A stretch of DNA of 14,360 bases from Planctomycetota bacterium (lineage in GTDB: Bacteria > Planctomycetota > Planctomycetia > Pirellulales > Lacipirellulaceae), in assembly GCA_022614705.1 (NCBI GenBank), contig JAKEIB010000317.1, positions 1-14,360 of the forward strand, read 5' to 3'. This document shows positions 1 to 7,354 of the stretch, piece after piece. The notes beneath the pieces were generated by a model. It did no database searches, had not been told where the DNA came from, and was given only the letters and a program-made list of their open reading frames with translations. Every line of letters begins with the position of its first letter. The stretch's first letter is position 1. The position numbers and the translations under genes are program-made.

Positions 1-87
1 CACCCAAAGCAAGCTCACACGTATGTCCAATAACCCTTCGCTAATTCGCGGCATCTTCTTCCGTTGTTGTGTTGCAGATTTTTTCGG

Positions 88-450
88 ATGAGCCATATCA
101 GTTTGCCGGTGTTCATTTGGGGCTGTATGAACTACGCCGAGGGAAAAGGGCACTCGAAGTGGGTTGGGCTGGTGGGGCTGGCTGGGATCATCGGACTCGT
201 AATCCTGATTGTCTTGCCGGACCAGGACCGTAACGGCACGCATCCTCGATCGCAACTGAGTAAGCTGATAGGGTTGATTTCGATGGTGGTCGGATTCGCA
301 TTGGCCGTACTCGGTCTTTGGTTTCACGATCTTGGGGAAGACGCTCGGCTCGAACGCCTGCTCCACCCATGGCCGGCGATTTGCATGCTCGTGGGAACCG
401 TCCTTGTGGTCGCCTCGCTCGTGTACTTGCTACGTAATGGCCGCGGTTAA
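88..450 (+). CDS. Small three-helix membrane protein of unknown function
   Basis: The predicted product has 120 residues and three hydrophobic segments, at about 27-44, 61-79 and 95-115, joined by short charged loops, so it is probably an inner-membrane protein. A Cys-x-x-Tyr-Ala-x-x-Lys-Gly pattern at about residues 13-21 precedes helix 1, and helix 1 ends in Leu-Pro-Asp. I associate this arrangement with short hypothetical proteins of planctomycetes but know no function for it. I chose the ATG at 88 because it keeps the Cys/Tyr motif; a TTG at 64 and an ATG at 127 are also in frame, and none has a clear Shine-Dalgarno sequence. The start at 88 overlaps (ATGA) the stop of a frame that is open from the window edge, which could mean coupling to an upstream gene outside the window. 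Its stop lies 38 bp from the serS tail fragment, which is on the other strand. Confidence 0.55.
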   Translation: MSHISLPVFIWGCMNYAEGKGHSKWVGLVGLAGIIGLVILIVLPDQDRNGTHPRSQLSKLIGLISMVVGFALAVLGLWFHDLGEDARLERLLHPWPAICMLVGTVLVVASLVYLLRNGRG

Positions 451-488
451 CAATTCACTACAACGCCGCCGACTCGCTGACAAAGATT

Positions 489-620
489 CTATAATCCGTT
501 CCCGCCGATGCGCTCTTTCCCCACCCAGCGGCGCAGCACTTCGGGCACGACGATTGATCCATCGGCCTGCTGGTAGTTTTCTAGATTGGCAATTAGCGCG
601 CGGCTCACGGCGATGGCCGT
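489..620 (-). pseudogene. Severed 3' end of a serS gene (direct repeat of 4116-4247)
   Basis: Read on the minus strand, this stretch encodes the last 43 or so residues of a seryl-tRNA synthetase, including part of class II motif 3 (SRALIA-LENYQQADGS) and a C-terminus ending GGNGL followed by TAG. There is no start codon and no upstream serS body; homology stops abruptly near 620. It aligns without gaps, at a constant offset of 3627 bp, with the 3' end of the intact serS gene: 117 of 132 positions match by my count. The match is mosaic: 502-583 is identical to 4129-4210 (82 bp), while the 13 bp on the stop-codon side carry 5 differences and the 37 bp on the other side carry 10, many of them synonymous. 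It is therefore a true remnant of a diverged serS copy, not chance similarity. Confidence 0.87.
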
Positions 621-859
621 TGAAAATGCTTCCCATTCTGGCCTGGCCCGAAGGTCACAAGCTAAGGCCCCACGAACGGCAATCAGCGCCGCTGATCGTC
701 ACCTCTCCGGTGCGCGGCGATGATGGTGCAACCTCGACGGGCGTCCTGGACAGTGGCCAGGAGTGGAATTCATCTTGGTCCGATCACCCCGGACCGAATG
801 AGGTTACACCGACAAACGAGAGGCGGACCCGCCAGCCGTCGTCCCCCCTTCTTGGTTGC

Positions 860-889
860 TTGACACATTCGTGATAGCCAGCCTACAAT
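860..889 (+). promoter_or_regulatory. Sigma70-type promoter of the metzincin-like PEP-CTERM gene
   Basis: TTGACA at 860-865 and TACAAT at 884-889 are separated by 18 bp. The -35 box is a perfect consensus and the -10 box matches 5 of 6 positions. The predicted start of transcription near 896 lies about 47 bp before the ATG at 943, which has a GGAGGAGGAGG ribosome binding site at 930-940. It is the strongest-looking promoter in the window. Confidence 0.7.
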
Positions 890-942
890 CCACGAAGTTG
901 GGCTCTCGGTTCGGGTCTCCTCGTCCGAAGGAGGAGGAGGTC

Positions 943-2340
943 ATGAAACTCTTCCAACCGACGCGGGAATTGCACGCTTCTGAGCTAAACGGCCCAGTGA
1001 TGAAGGGCCTGTTAGCCCGATCGCGCGTCATCTGGGCGTTGTTGATGACTGTTGTGACCGCCGCACCGAGCACTGAGGCGGCGACTCAAAAGATCTTTCT
1101 CGATTTCGACAGCTTTACCGACATCTTTACGATGCCGCCCGAGCACGTCTATACGCCTGCGGAGCGCGCGGAAATCCTTTCCAACCTCGAGGAGGATTAT
1201 GCCCCGTTCGATTTCTCGTTTCATCTCGCCCCGCCGGCCGCGCCATTTTCCACCGTCTTCTTCAACGCTGGACCGACCGGAGGGGAATCCGACGAGATCG
1301 ACTTTCGCAACCTCAACCTTTCTACGATGGCGATCTTGAACGTGAACGGCAAGCCGTTTCCGATGGGAGGGACCAGCGAAGAAGTCGTCGCCCTCAGCAG
1401 CACGATTGCGGCCCACGAAATCGGTCACTTCGTGGGATTGCGTCACGGCGATTCTTTCGGTCCGATTGGTTCAGGGATTCACGCGCCAAAGCCGGGACCC
1501 ATGCCATACTCGCCGGACTATCCCGGTCCAGCGATGGCGAGCGAAACCAACGGTCACACGATGAGCGACCCGGCCAGCACCGGCCAGACCCCCGAGGAGT
1601 TCGTTATGGACACCCATTTCGGCGTGCGCGAGGCGATCAAGCTGGAGTTCATCGAGACGGGCAGCGTAGAGGCGGAGACAATGTCGGCTCACGGCACCCT
1701 GGCCACCGCCCAGCCGATTACGCTGACCCCACTTCCGGTGCCAAACACGACCAAGCCAGGGGACAAACATTTCGGGATGGTCCTACTGGTCGATGCGGTC
1801 ACGGTCACCGGCTCGCTCAGCGCGACCGGCGAATTCGACGTTTATTCGTTCAGCGGTGGGGCTGGTGAATTATTCAATTTCGAGGTGATGTCCATTCACC
1901 TCACCCGGTTCATGGGTGACGACAAGATCAACCCAGAGATCGCCATCTACGATTCGTCAGGCGCGTTGGTGCCGTATTATTCGGCTCCATTCGGCGCCTT
2001 CAACGACGACGACTTCGAACTCTTTCCGTCCGTCTCCGATTCCGATTCCATCCTCATCGACTTGGTACTGCCGGCGGACGATACCTACTTCGTCGCGGTC
2101 ACGGCCGTTGACCCGGCAGATACCGGCAGTTACGAACTGTTCGCTTACCGCTTCGCCGCCGTTCCCGAACCATCCGGTTTGGCGCTCTGTCTGGCGGCGC
2201 TGAGTCTGGCGGCACGCCGGGGACGCCGCCAGTCACGCACGGCGCGACCAGACGACCAGTTGCGCCTGCCGAGCAGCCCGATCCCGCCCAGCGCAAGCAG
2301 CACGGCGGTACCCGGCTCCGGGATCAGCTTGAACTGGTAG
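943..2340 (+). CDS. Exported metzincin-like zinc metallopeptidase with PPC-like domain and PEP-CTERM anchor
   Basis: The 465-residue product starts at the ATG at 943, chosen because an unusually strong purine-rich ribosome binding site (930-940) stands 2 bp before it; an ATG at 1000 would give a more compact signal peptide. A hydrophobic signal segment spans about residues 29-42. The zinc site is HEIGHFVGLRH: His158, Glu159, His162, Gly165 and His168, the HExxHxxGxxH signature of metzincins, and Met207 in a GHTMSDP stretch may be the Met-turn. Residues 275-405 resemble a bacterial pre-peptidase C-terminal (PPC) beta domain with a final GSYELFAYRF strand. VPEPSG at 408, a hydrophobic helix and an RRGRR cluster form a PEP-CTERM sorting signal, so the protein is probably processed and anchored at the cell surface. 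Oddly, about 34 residues follow the basic cluster; they come from DNA antisense to the convergent gene's own anchor. The substrate is unknown. Confidence 0.85.
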   Translation: MKLFQPTRELHASELNGPVMKGLLARSRVIWALLMTVVTAAPSTEAATQKIFLDFDSFTDIFTMPPEHVYTPAERAEILSNLEEDYAPFDFSFHLAPPAAPFSTVFFNAGPTGGESDEIDFRNLNLSTMAILNVNGKPFPMGGTSEEVVALSSTIAAHEIGHFVGLRHGDSFGPIGSGIHAPKPGPMPYSPDYPGPAMASETNGHTMSDPASTGQTPEEFVMDTHFGVREAIKLEFIETGSVEAETMSAHGTLATAQPITLTPLPVPNTTKPGDKHFGMVLLVDAVTVTGSLSATGEFDVYSFSGGAGELFNFEVMSIHLTRFMGDDKINPEIAIYDSSGALVPYYSAPFGAFNDDDFELFPSVSDSDSILIDLVLPADDTYFVAVTAVDPADTGSYELFAYRFAAVPEPSGLALCLAALSLAARRGRRQSRTARPDDQLRLPSSPIPPSASSTAVPGSGISLNW

Positions 2341-3920
2341 GCGCCGCTCCAGTAGTCGCCGGTACGGAGATCTAGCTCGTAGAAGGCGGTGCCGTCGGGA
2401 ATAATTTGGTCACGCCCCCAGATCACAAAGTTCGTCGTGTACGGGAAGCCGGATGCCTTTGCCGCGTCGGTCAACACGGCCCATTCCTCCTGTTTGAGCG
2501 TGTACGACGTCGCGTTTGGCGGCGTATCGGGAACGACGATGTCCAACAGGCGCTGTTCGAATGTCTTGCCCCACACGAACAATCCGAACGTGTCGTTGGC
2601 CTCGTTGTTGCGGCGCTCCCAGGAAAACGTCGGGGGCGGATCGGTCGGTTTGAACGTCGCGTTGATGATTGCCCCGGTGGGGTGGGGCGAGACGTGGTGG
2701 TCCTCGAACACCTGGCCGAACAGCGTGCGCTCGTGGTCGTCTTGCGACGCCTTCAAGTAGTAGTCCCACACGTCGTCGAGCCGGTCGAGCTCGACTATTC
2801 CCTCGGGGTTATCACCGCGGTTATCGAGCGCGCCGTACAGGTCAAAGTGGCCGAGGCCGATCAAGTCATCGTCGAGGTTGGGCGTGTCCGCCAGATCCCA
2901 CAGGATGCGGGCCACCGCGAGTTCGTCACCCTCGCCCTTGGGAGCGCCGACGCCGACGCCCAAGTAGCTCGCATGCTGACCCTCCAGGTCAACATGAATG
3001 GGGGCACCGGGCCTGGCGGAGCTCCCATCTTTCGTGTCGGTATAGTAGGTGTCCCCGACACTAGCCAGGTGGAACCGGTCGAGGTTTTGACCTGTCGGGT
3101 TCACTTGCTGGGCGGCGATACTGATGTAAGTGCCGAGCCCCTCCTGCCATGCGAACTGCATCCCACGGAGTTTCCTGAACTGGTTGTCCCTTCCGTGGTC
3201 GAGGATATTGCTCGTGCCGAAGCGATGCGGCAACCCCGTCGCATCAGGACCCGGCTGGAGGGACAGCTTGTCGCGCCGGCTGAGGTAGTGCCCGTATTCG
3301 TGCAGGATCACGTCCCAGTCAGCCCAGTTGCTGTTGTCTGCTGTCTCGCTCAGCGCGATCCAGCCTTCCGGACGCGTTGCATCCGGCGAACTGTAATAGG
3401 TATCAGGGGCATCAGGGCGATCAGGAGCCGGATAGTGAACGGGGATCGCGGGCGGCGGCCCTCTGACGGTGTTCGCGTAGTACCATCCGGTATACAACGC
3501 GTCAGCAACTGAGAACGCCTTCTCCGCTGTCGTCGCGGTCAGGATGAATACGTCATTGTGTTCGGCCACGCTTGTGGTGAGACTGTAGGCGTATACCGGC
3601 GTGCCCGGCAGGCCGTCGGAGTTCACGAAACCGCCCGGGTTGGTCGCCCCCACGATGAGCCGGATACTGGTTCCCAAGAGGAGGTTATACCCGCCGAACT
3701 CGTAGTACCCCGTCCGTTCCGTTATGCGGGACCCCAGGCTCTGCTCCTCCATTCCGACGACCCTAAGTTCGACGTTCACCTCGCGCGCCGCCTCGAAGTC
3801 GTACGTGACCAACCCGTTCACCTGGGCGGACACCGGCGCGCCTGCCACAAGAAGCCACGCCAGCGGCACCATCATGACCGCGCGGCACCCCTTCCGCCTT
3901 GGATTTCCGACCATCGACAT
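2145..3920 (-). CDS. Exported zinc metallopeptidase (gluzincin-like HExxH) with PEP-CTERM anchor
   Basis: The 591-residue product starts at 3920; several in-frame starts lie further upstream, but only this ATG has a good ribosome binding site (AAAGGAG, about 7 nt away) directly before a signal peptide (residues 1-33, ending VSAQ). Residues 34-100 look like a beta-sandwich of the carboxypeptidase-regulatory or SdrD-B type. The likely active site is WDVILHEYGHYLS (His207, Glu208, His211) with a possible third ligand, Glu260, in AWQEGLGTY about 50 residues later, as in gluzincins. A second beta-rich region follows. IPEPG at about 533, a hydrophobic helix and GRR form a PEP-CTERM signal. The protein then runs on for about 36 basic residues encoded by DNA antisense to the convergent peptidase's anchor, ending at 2145. 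Typical PEP-CTERM proteins stop within a few residues of the arginines. The family assignment of the catalytic domain is inference. Confidence 0.84.
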   Translation of the reverse strand: MSMVGNPRRKGCRAVMMVPLAWLLVAGAPVSAQVNGLVTYDFEAAREVNVELRVVGMEEQSLGSRITERTGYYEFGGYNLLLGTSIRLIVGATNPGGFVNSDGLPGTPVYAYSLTTSVAEHNDVFILTATTAEKAFSVADALYTGWYYANTVRGPPPAIPVHYPAPDRPDAPDTYYSSPDATRPEGWIALSETADNSNWADWDVILHEYGHYLSRRDKLSLQPGPDATGLPHRFGTSNILDHGRDNQFRKLRGMQFAWQEGLGTYISIAAQQVNPTGQNLDRFHLASVGDTYYTDTKDGSSARPGAPIHVDLEGQHASYLGVGVGAPKGEGDELAVARILWDLADTPNLDDDLIGLGHFDLYGALDNRGDNPEGIVELDRLDDVWDYYLKASQDDHERTLFGQVFEDHHVSPHPTGAIINATFKPTDPPPTFSWERRNNEANDTFGLFVWGKTFEQRLLDIVVPDTPPNATSYTLKQEEWAVLTDAAKASGFPYTTNFVIWGRDQIIPDGTAFYELDLRTGDYWSGAYQFKLIPEPGTAVLLALGGIGLLGRRNWSSGRAVRDWRRPRRAARLSAARQSAKPDGSGTAAKR

Positions 3921-4115
3921 GTTGCGCTCCTTTCGGAGTCGAACACCGAGCGCCATGCCCGGCCTGCTCCTCTTCAGCGTAGCATCTTTCTGCTCCCTCA
4001 CCATCCCTTGAGCAGGTGGCCGTGTGGACGGAGAAGCACGCGACCAAAGGTTTCCGCGGCGAAGCCGGCGAGCTGCTGGGCCTGCCACGGGATTGGCCGA
4101 TCCCAGGCGGCAGCA

Positions 4116-5402
4116 TTATATCCCATTACCGCCGATGCGCTCTTTCCCCACCCAGCGGCGCAGCACTTCGGGCACGACGATTGATCCATCGGCCTGCTGG
4201 TAGTTTTCTAAGATGGCGATCAGCGCGCGGCTGATCGCGACCGCCGTGCCGTTGAGCGTGTGGACGTAGTGCGTGCCCTTTTCGCCTTTCACTTTGTAGC
4301 GGATGTCGAGCCGGCGCGATTGGTAGTCGGTGCAGTTCGAGGCGCTGGTGACTTCGCCATACTCGCCGCCGTTGCCGCGGCCGGGCATCCAGGCTTCGAG
4401 GTCGAACTTGCGATAGGCGGGACCGCCCAGGTCGCCGGTGGCGATGTCGAGCACGCGGTACGGGATGCCGAGACCGTCGAAGATTTCGCACTCCAGGTCA
4501 CGGAAGTAGTTGTGCATTCCATCGCTTTGCTCGGGCAGCGTGAAGGCGAACATCTCGACCTTCGTGAACTGATGAACGCGATACAGCCCGCGCGAGGCCC
4601 GGCCGGCCGCGCCCGCTTCCGTACGAAAGCAGTGACTGATTCCGCACAATTTGATCGGCAGCTTTTCGGCTTCAATCACCTGACCGGCGTACAGCCCGCC
4701 GAGAGTGATCTCGGCGGTGGCCACGAGGTTGAGGTCGTGGTTTTCGACGCTGTAAATCTGCGTCTCGGGCCCGCGCGGGATGAAACCGATGCCTTTGAGC
4801 ACGTCGCCGCGGGCCAGGTCGGGAGTGATCGTGGGCGAGAAGCCCTCGCGCACCAAGCGATCCATCGCGTATTGCTGTAACGCGAGCTCCAACAGAGCCG
4901 CTTCGTTCTTCAGAAAGTAGAACCCGTGGCCGGCGACGCGGGCGCCGCCTTCGAAGTCAATTAAGTCGTGCTGCTCGGCGATCTGAACATGATCGAGTAC
5001 AGGGAAGCCAAACGGCCGCACGGCTGCATTCCCGCGGCACAGTTCCTTGCTCGCATCCTCGCCGCCGACAGGCGCTTCCGGATGCGTGAGGTTCGGCATC
5101 GCGTTGTGAATCGCGCCGGCCTCGGCGGTGAGCCGCTCCATGTCCGCGGTAATTTCCTCCTTGCGTTCACGAATCCGTCGGCCTTCTTCTTTGCGGGCAT
5201 CGCGCTCAGCATCATCCTTCGCTTGCCCGATCGATTTGCTGACAACATTCGCCTGCCGCGAGAGCTCTTCGACCTCGGCCTGCAACTTCCGCCGCTGCGA
5301 TTCCAGCTCCACAAACCGCGCAACGTCAACCTTCACGCCGCGGCGGTTGCAGTTTTCTTGAACGACCTCAGAGTTTTCCAGGATGAATCGCTTGTCGAGC
5401 AT
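4116..5402 (-). CDS. serS: Seryl-tRNA synthetase
   Basis: SerRS charges tRNA-Ser (and tRNA-Sec) with serine using ATP in the cytoplasm. The 428-residue product is of normal length. Residues 1-100 form the N-terminal antiparallel coiled-coil arm, rich in Glu, Lys and Arg, that grips the long variable arm of tRNA-Ser. The class II core follows: TAE at 229-231 (serine binding), motif 2 FRTEAG at 259-264 with RGLYRVHQFTKVEMF after it, EVTSASNCTDYQSRR at 350-364, and motif 3 NGTAVAISRALIAILENYQ at 384-402. The ATG at 5402 lacks an obvious Shine-Dalgarno sequence. The M20 peptidase gene ends 27 bp upstream on the same strand, so the two may be co-transcribed. The last 132 bp of this gene recur at 489-620, which makes its 3' end the apparent recombination site for the peptidase block downstream. 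Confidence 0.97.
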   Translation of the reverse strand: MLDKRFILENSEVVQENCNRRGVKVDVARFVELESQRRKLQAEVEELSRQANVVSKSIGQAKDDAERDARKEEGRRIRERKEEITADMERLTAEAGAIHNAMPNLTHPEAPVGGEDASKELCRGNAAVRPFGFPVLDHVQIAEQHDLIDFEGGARVAGHGFYFLKNEAALLELALQQYAMDRLVREGFSPTITPDLARGDVLKGIGFIPRGPETQIYSVENHDLNLVATAEITLGGLYAGQVIEAEKLPIKLCGISHCFRTEAGAAGRASRGLYRVHQFTKVEMFAFTLPEQSDGMHNYFRDLECEIFDGLGIPYRVLDIATGDLGGPAYRKFDLEAWMPGRGNGGEYGEVTSASNCTDYQSRRLDIRYKVKGEKGTHYVHTLNGTAVAISRALIAILENYQQADGSIVVPEVLRRWVGKERIGGNGI

Positions 5403-5429
5403 GGATGCGGTTACTTGGTGGGATTTATT

Positions 5430-6821
5430 TTATTCACCACGGAGGACTTGGCGCGGCGGCGTGTCCGCGAGTTCTTGCCACAAATGCGCGCTGGCCAGCG
5501 TGCCGCGGTGGTAGTCGTCGAGCGAGAATTTTTCGTTGGGGCTGTGTGTGTTGTCGTCATTCTGGCCCCAGCCCAGTAGGAGCGCGTCCGCACCGAGCTC
5601 GCGTGTGAACGTGTTGACGATCGGAATGGAGCCACCTTCGCGGATGTATACCGGCGCCCGGCCAAAGCCATGTTCAATCGCCTTCGCGGCCGCGCGGATG
5701 TACGGGCTGTCGAGCGGCACGACGACGCCCGGTGCGCCGTGATGATCAATGAGTTCCATCTGAATACCGGGCGGCAGCCGTTCGTCGAGAAACTTCCGCA
5801 GCGCGGCGCCAATTTTGTGTGGATCCTGTTTCGGAACAAGGCGAAAGCTGAACTTCGCGCTCGCTTTCGCCGGCAGCACGGTCTTGGCGCCCTCGCCCTG
5901 ATAGCCACTGGTGAGGCCGTTGATGTCGCAGGTTGGCCGCGCCCAGCGGCGCTCGATCGACGTGAAATCCGCCTCGCCCCACATATCGGTCACGCCAACT
6001 TGCTGCATGAACTCCGCATCGGTCGCCGGCAGCGCGCGAAACTCATCTCGCTCACGCTCCGTAAGAGGCACGACGTCGTCGTAAAAACCGGGAACCTGGA
6101 TTCGGCCATCCTTGTCCTTTAGCGCTGACAGCAGCGTCACGAGCGCGCCGGCCGGGTTGGTAACGGCGCCGCCAAACGTGCCCGAGTGCAAATCCTGCCG
6201 CGGCCCGCGAAGACGCAGCTCGAAGTATGCGATGCCGCGCAGGCCGTACGTAATCGCCGGCACACCCGGCGCGAATTGACCGCAGTCGCTGATGACAATC
6301 GTGTCGCAGGCGAGCTTCTCGCGATTCTGCTTCACAAACGGCGCGAGATGCTGGCTGCCGACTTCCTCTTCGCCCTCGATGAGAAATTTCACCTGAATCG
6401 GCAGTTTGCCGACCGACTTGATCCAACCTTCGGCGCTCTTCACGTGCGTCAGCATCTGGCCCTTGTCGTCGGTCGCACCGCGGGCGTAGATGTTGCCGCT
6501 CCGCACCGTCGGCTCAAACGGCGGGCTGATCCACTCATCAAGCGGCTCCGGCGGCTGCACGTCGTAGTGACCGTAAACAAGTGCCACCGGCCTGCCCGGC
6601 ACCGGCGGCGACTCGGCGTACACTAGCGGATGACCGGCCGTCTCCACCAGCTCCGTCGCCAGATTGAGTTGCTTGAATTGCTCGACCATCCAGTCAGCCG
6701 CACGGCGAGTTTCCGCACGCTGGCGCGAATCGGCACTCACGCTGGCAATCCGCAGCATCGCGCTGAGATCGTCCTCAAATGCCTGGCGATGCGACTGAAT
6801 GTAGGAGCTGACCGTGTCCAT
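5430..6821 (-). CDS. M20-family dipeptidase (CNDP/ArgE/DapE superfamily)
   Basis: The 463-residue product is a co-catalytic zinc peptidase of the M20 family, most like the dipeptidases annotated as carnosinase or CPG2-like, which cleave dipeptides in the cytoplasm. Visible motifs are YGHYDVQP (His85, Asp87), ARGATDDKG with the bridging Asp118, and EGEEEVGS with the catalytic and metal-binding glutamates at about 151-152. The dimerisation lid contains LHSGTFGG, and the C-terminal ligand is the His of THSPNEKF. There is no signal peptide. The ATG at 6821 has a weak AGGAAG about 9 nt upstream. It is divergent from clpS and probably leads a two-gene operon with serS. The exact substrate cannot be told from sequence. 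Confidence 0.92.
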   Translation of the reverse strand: MDTVSSYIQSHRQAFEDDLSAMLRIASVSADSRQRAETRRAADWMVEQFKQLNLATELVETAGHPLVYAESPPVPGRPVALVYGHYDVQPPEPLDEWISPPFEPTVRSGNIYARGATDDKGQMLTHVKSAEGWIKSVGKLPIQVKFLIEGEEEVGSQHLAPFVKQNREKLACDTIVISDCGQFAPGVPAITYGLRGIAYFELRLRGPRQDLHSGTFGGAVTNPAGALVTLLSALKDKDGRIQVPGFYDDVVPLTERERDEFRALPATDAEFMQQVGVTDMWGEADFTSIERRWARPTCDINGLTSGYQGEGAKTVLPAKASAKFSFRLVPKQDPHKIGAALRKFLDERLPPGIQMELIDHHGAPGVVVPLDSPYIRAAAKAIEHGFGRAPVYIREGGSIPIVNTFTRELGADALLLGWGQNDDNTHSPNEKFSLDDYHRGTLASAHLWQELADTPPRQVLRGE

Positions 6822-6853
6822 CGAGAGTGGCTTCCTGATCGGGCGGTTGGGCG

Positions 6854-6885
6854 TACAATATACTGTTCCACAAGCGGTTTCACCA
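6854..6885. promoter_or_regulatory. Possible divergent promoter region between the M20 peptidase and clpS genes
   Basis: The 86-bp gap between the two divergent genes has an AT-rich centre, tacaatatact. On the minus strand TGGTGA (6880-6885) and TATATT (6857-6862) are 17 bp apart and could drive the peptidase-serS operon. On the plus strand TACAAT (6854-6859) or TATACT (6859-6864) could be a -10 box for clpS, but I see no good -35 box. The two -10 candidates overlap, so the transcripts may compete. Confidence 0.3.
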
Positions 6886-6907
6886 CCGCAGGTGCGAGGT
6901 TTACATC

Positions 6908-7279
6908 ATGGAACCACTCCCCAGCTCTGATAATCCTGAGCCCGATGACGCCGGCTGGACGACCACGCTCGTGCCCGAAAAGAAGCCGGCCCCCAAGCGC
7001 AAACGCAAGGGCATCCCCCGCTACAACGTGATCCTTTGGGACAGCGACGACCACAGCTACGAGTACGTCGAACGCATGCTCCGCGAACTGTTTGGCCACA
7101 CGCCCGAGGAATGCCACAAGATGGCCGAGACGGTCAACGCCGAGGGCAAGGTGGTCGTACTGACAACCACCAAGGAGCACGCGGAACTGAAGCGCGATCA
7201 AATTCTTGCCTATGGCAAGGATGAGTCCGATCAGAATTGCAAAGGTTCGATGTACGCGACAATCGAATCGGCGGAATGA
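6908..7279 (+). CDS. clpS: ClpS-family Clp protease adaptor, planctomycete-type variant
   Basis: ClpS binds the N-terminal domain of ClpA/ClpC and delivers N-degron substrates to ClpP. The 123-residue product has a polar, lysine-rich N-terminal tail (1-37) followed by a ClpS fold: YNVILWDSDDHSYEYVERML, a helix ending in GHTPEECHKMAETV, and KEHAELKRDQI, which matches the family's AE-x-K helix. Aligned by eye to E. coli ClpS, the residues that hold the substrate's free amino group differ: Asn34 becomes Asp45, Asp35 becomes Ser46 and His66 becomes Asn77; the gatekeeper Met40 becomes Tyr51. It is therefore a ClpS-fold adaptor whose classical N-degron recognition is doubtful. GAGG at 6896-6899 serves as ribosome binding site. 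The stop codon lies 4 nt before the heptamer hairpin. Confidence 0.82.
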   Translation: MEPLPSSDNPEPDDAGWTTTLVPEKKPAPKRKRKGIPRYNVILWDSDDHSYEYVERMLRELFGHTPEECHKMAETVNAEGKVVVLTTTKEHAELKRDQILAYGKDESDQNCKGSMYATIESAE

Positions 7280-7283
7280 ATTT

Positions 7284-7354
7284 ATTGCGGATTGCGGATT
7301 GCGGATTGCGGATTTGGCTTGTCAATCCGCAATCCGCAATCCGCAAACCGAAAT
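7284..7354 (+). repeat. Heptamer repeat hairpin filling the clpS-mtaB gap
   Basis: The left arm (7284-7314) is four copies of ATTGCGG plus ATT; the right arm (7324-7354) is the same heptamer in reverse complement, with two changed bases. The arms pair over 31 bp with two mismatches around a 9-nt loop (7315-7323). The structure occupies nearly the whole 79-bp gap: it begins 4 nt after the clpS stop and ends 4 nt before the mtaB ATG. No run of T follows, so it is not a classical intrinsic terminator. Similar GCGGATT heptamer arrays are, from memory, scattered in many bacterial genomes as non-coding repeats. Confidence 0.9.

Noticed and set aside
2..91. An open frame entering from the window edge and ending in an ATGA overlap with the small membrane protein gene
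   Set aside because: Only 29 codons are visible and they resemble nothing I know. It may be the tail of a gene outside the window or a chance frame, so it is not annotated.
332..874. 180-codon open frame on the plus strand
   Set aside because: It begins inside the small membrane protein gene in another frame and runs antisense through the serS tail fragment. It has no recognisable domain and no ribosome binding site.
2406..3512. 368-codon open frame opposite the second metallopeptidase
   Set aside because: It is a frame kept open by the GC-rich codon use of the gene on the other strand, which has a signal peptide, zinc site and PEP-CTERM signal.
3998..4189. Possible gene remnant between serS and the second peptidase
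   Set aside because: Short open frames on both strands start within or next to the serS end and show no recognisable protein; the 195-bp gap is treated as non-coding.
7284..7354. CRISPR-like array
   Set aside because: The repeated units are contiguous 7-mers with no spacers and invert halfway, so this is a hairpin repeat.
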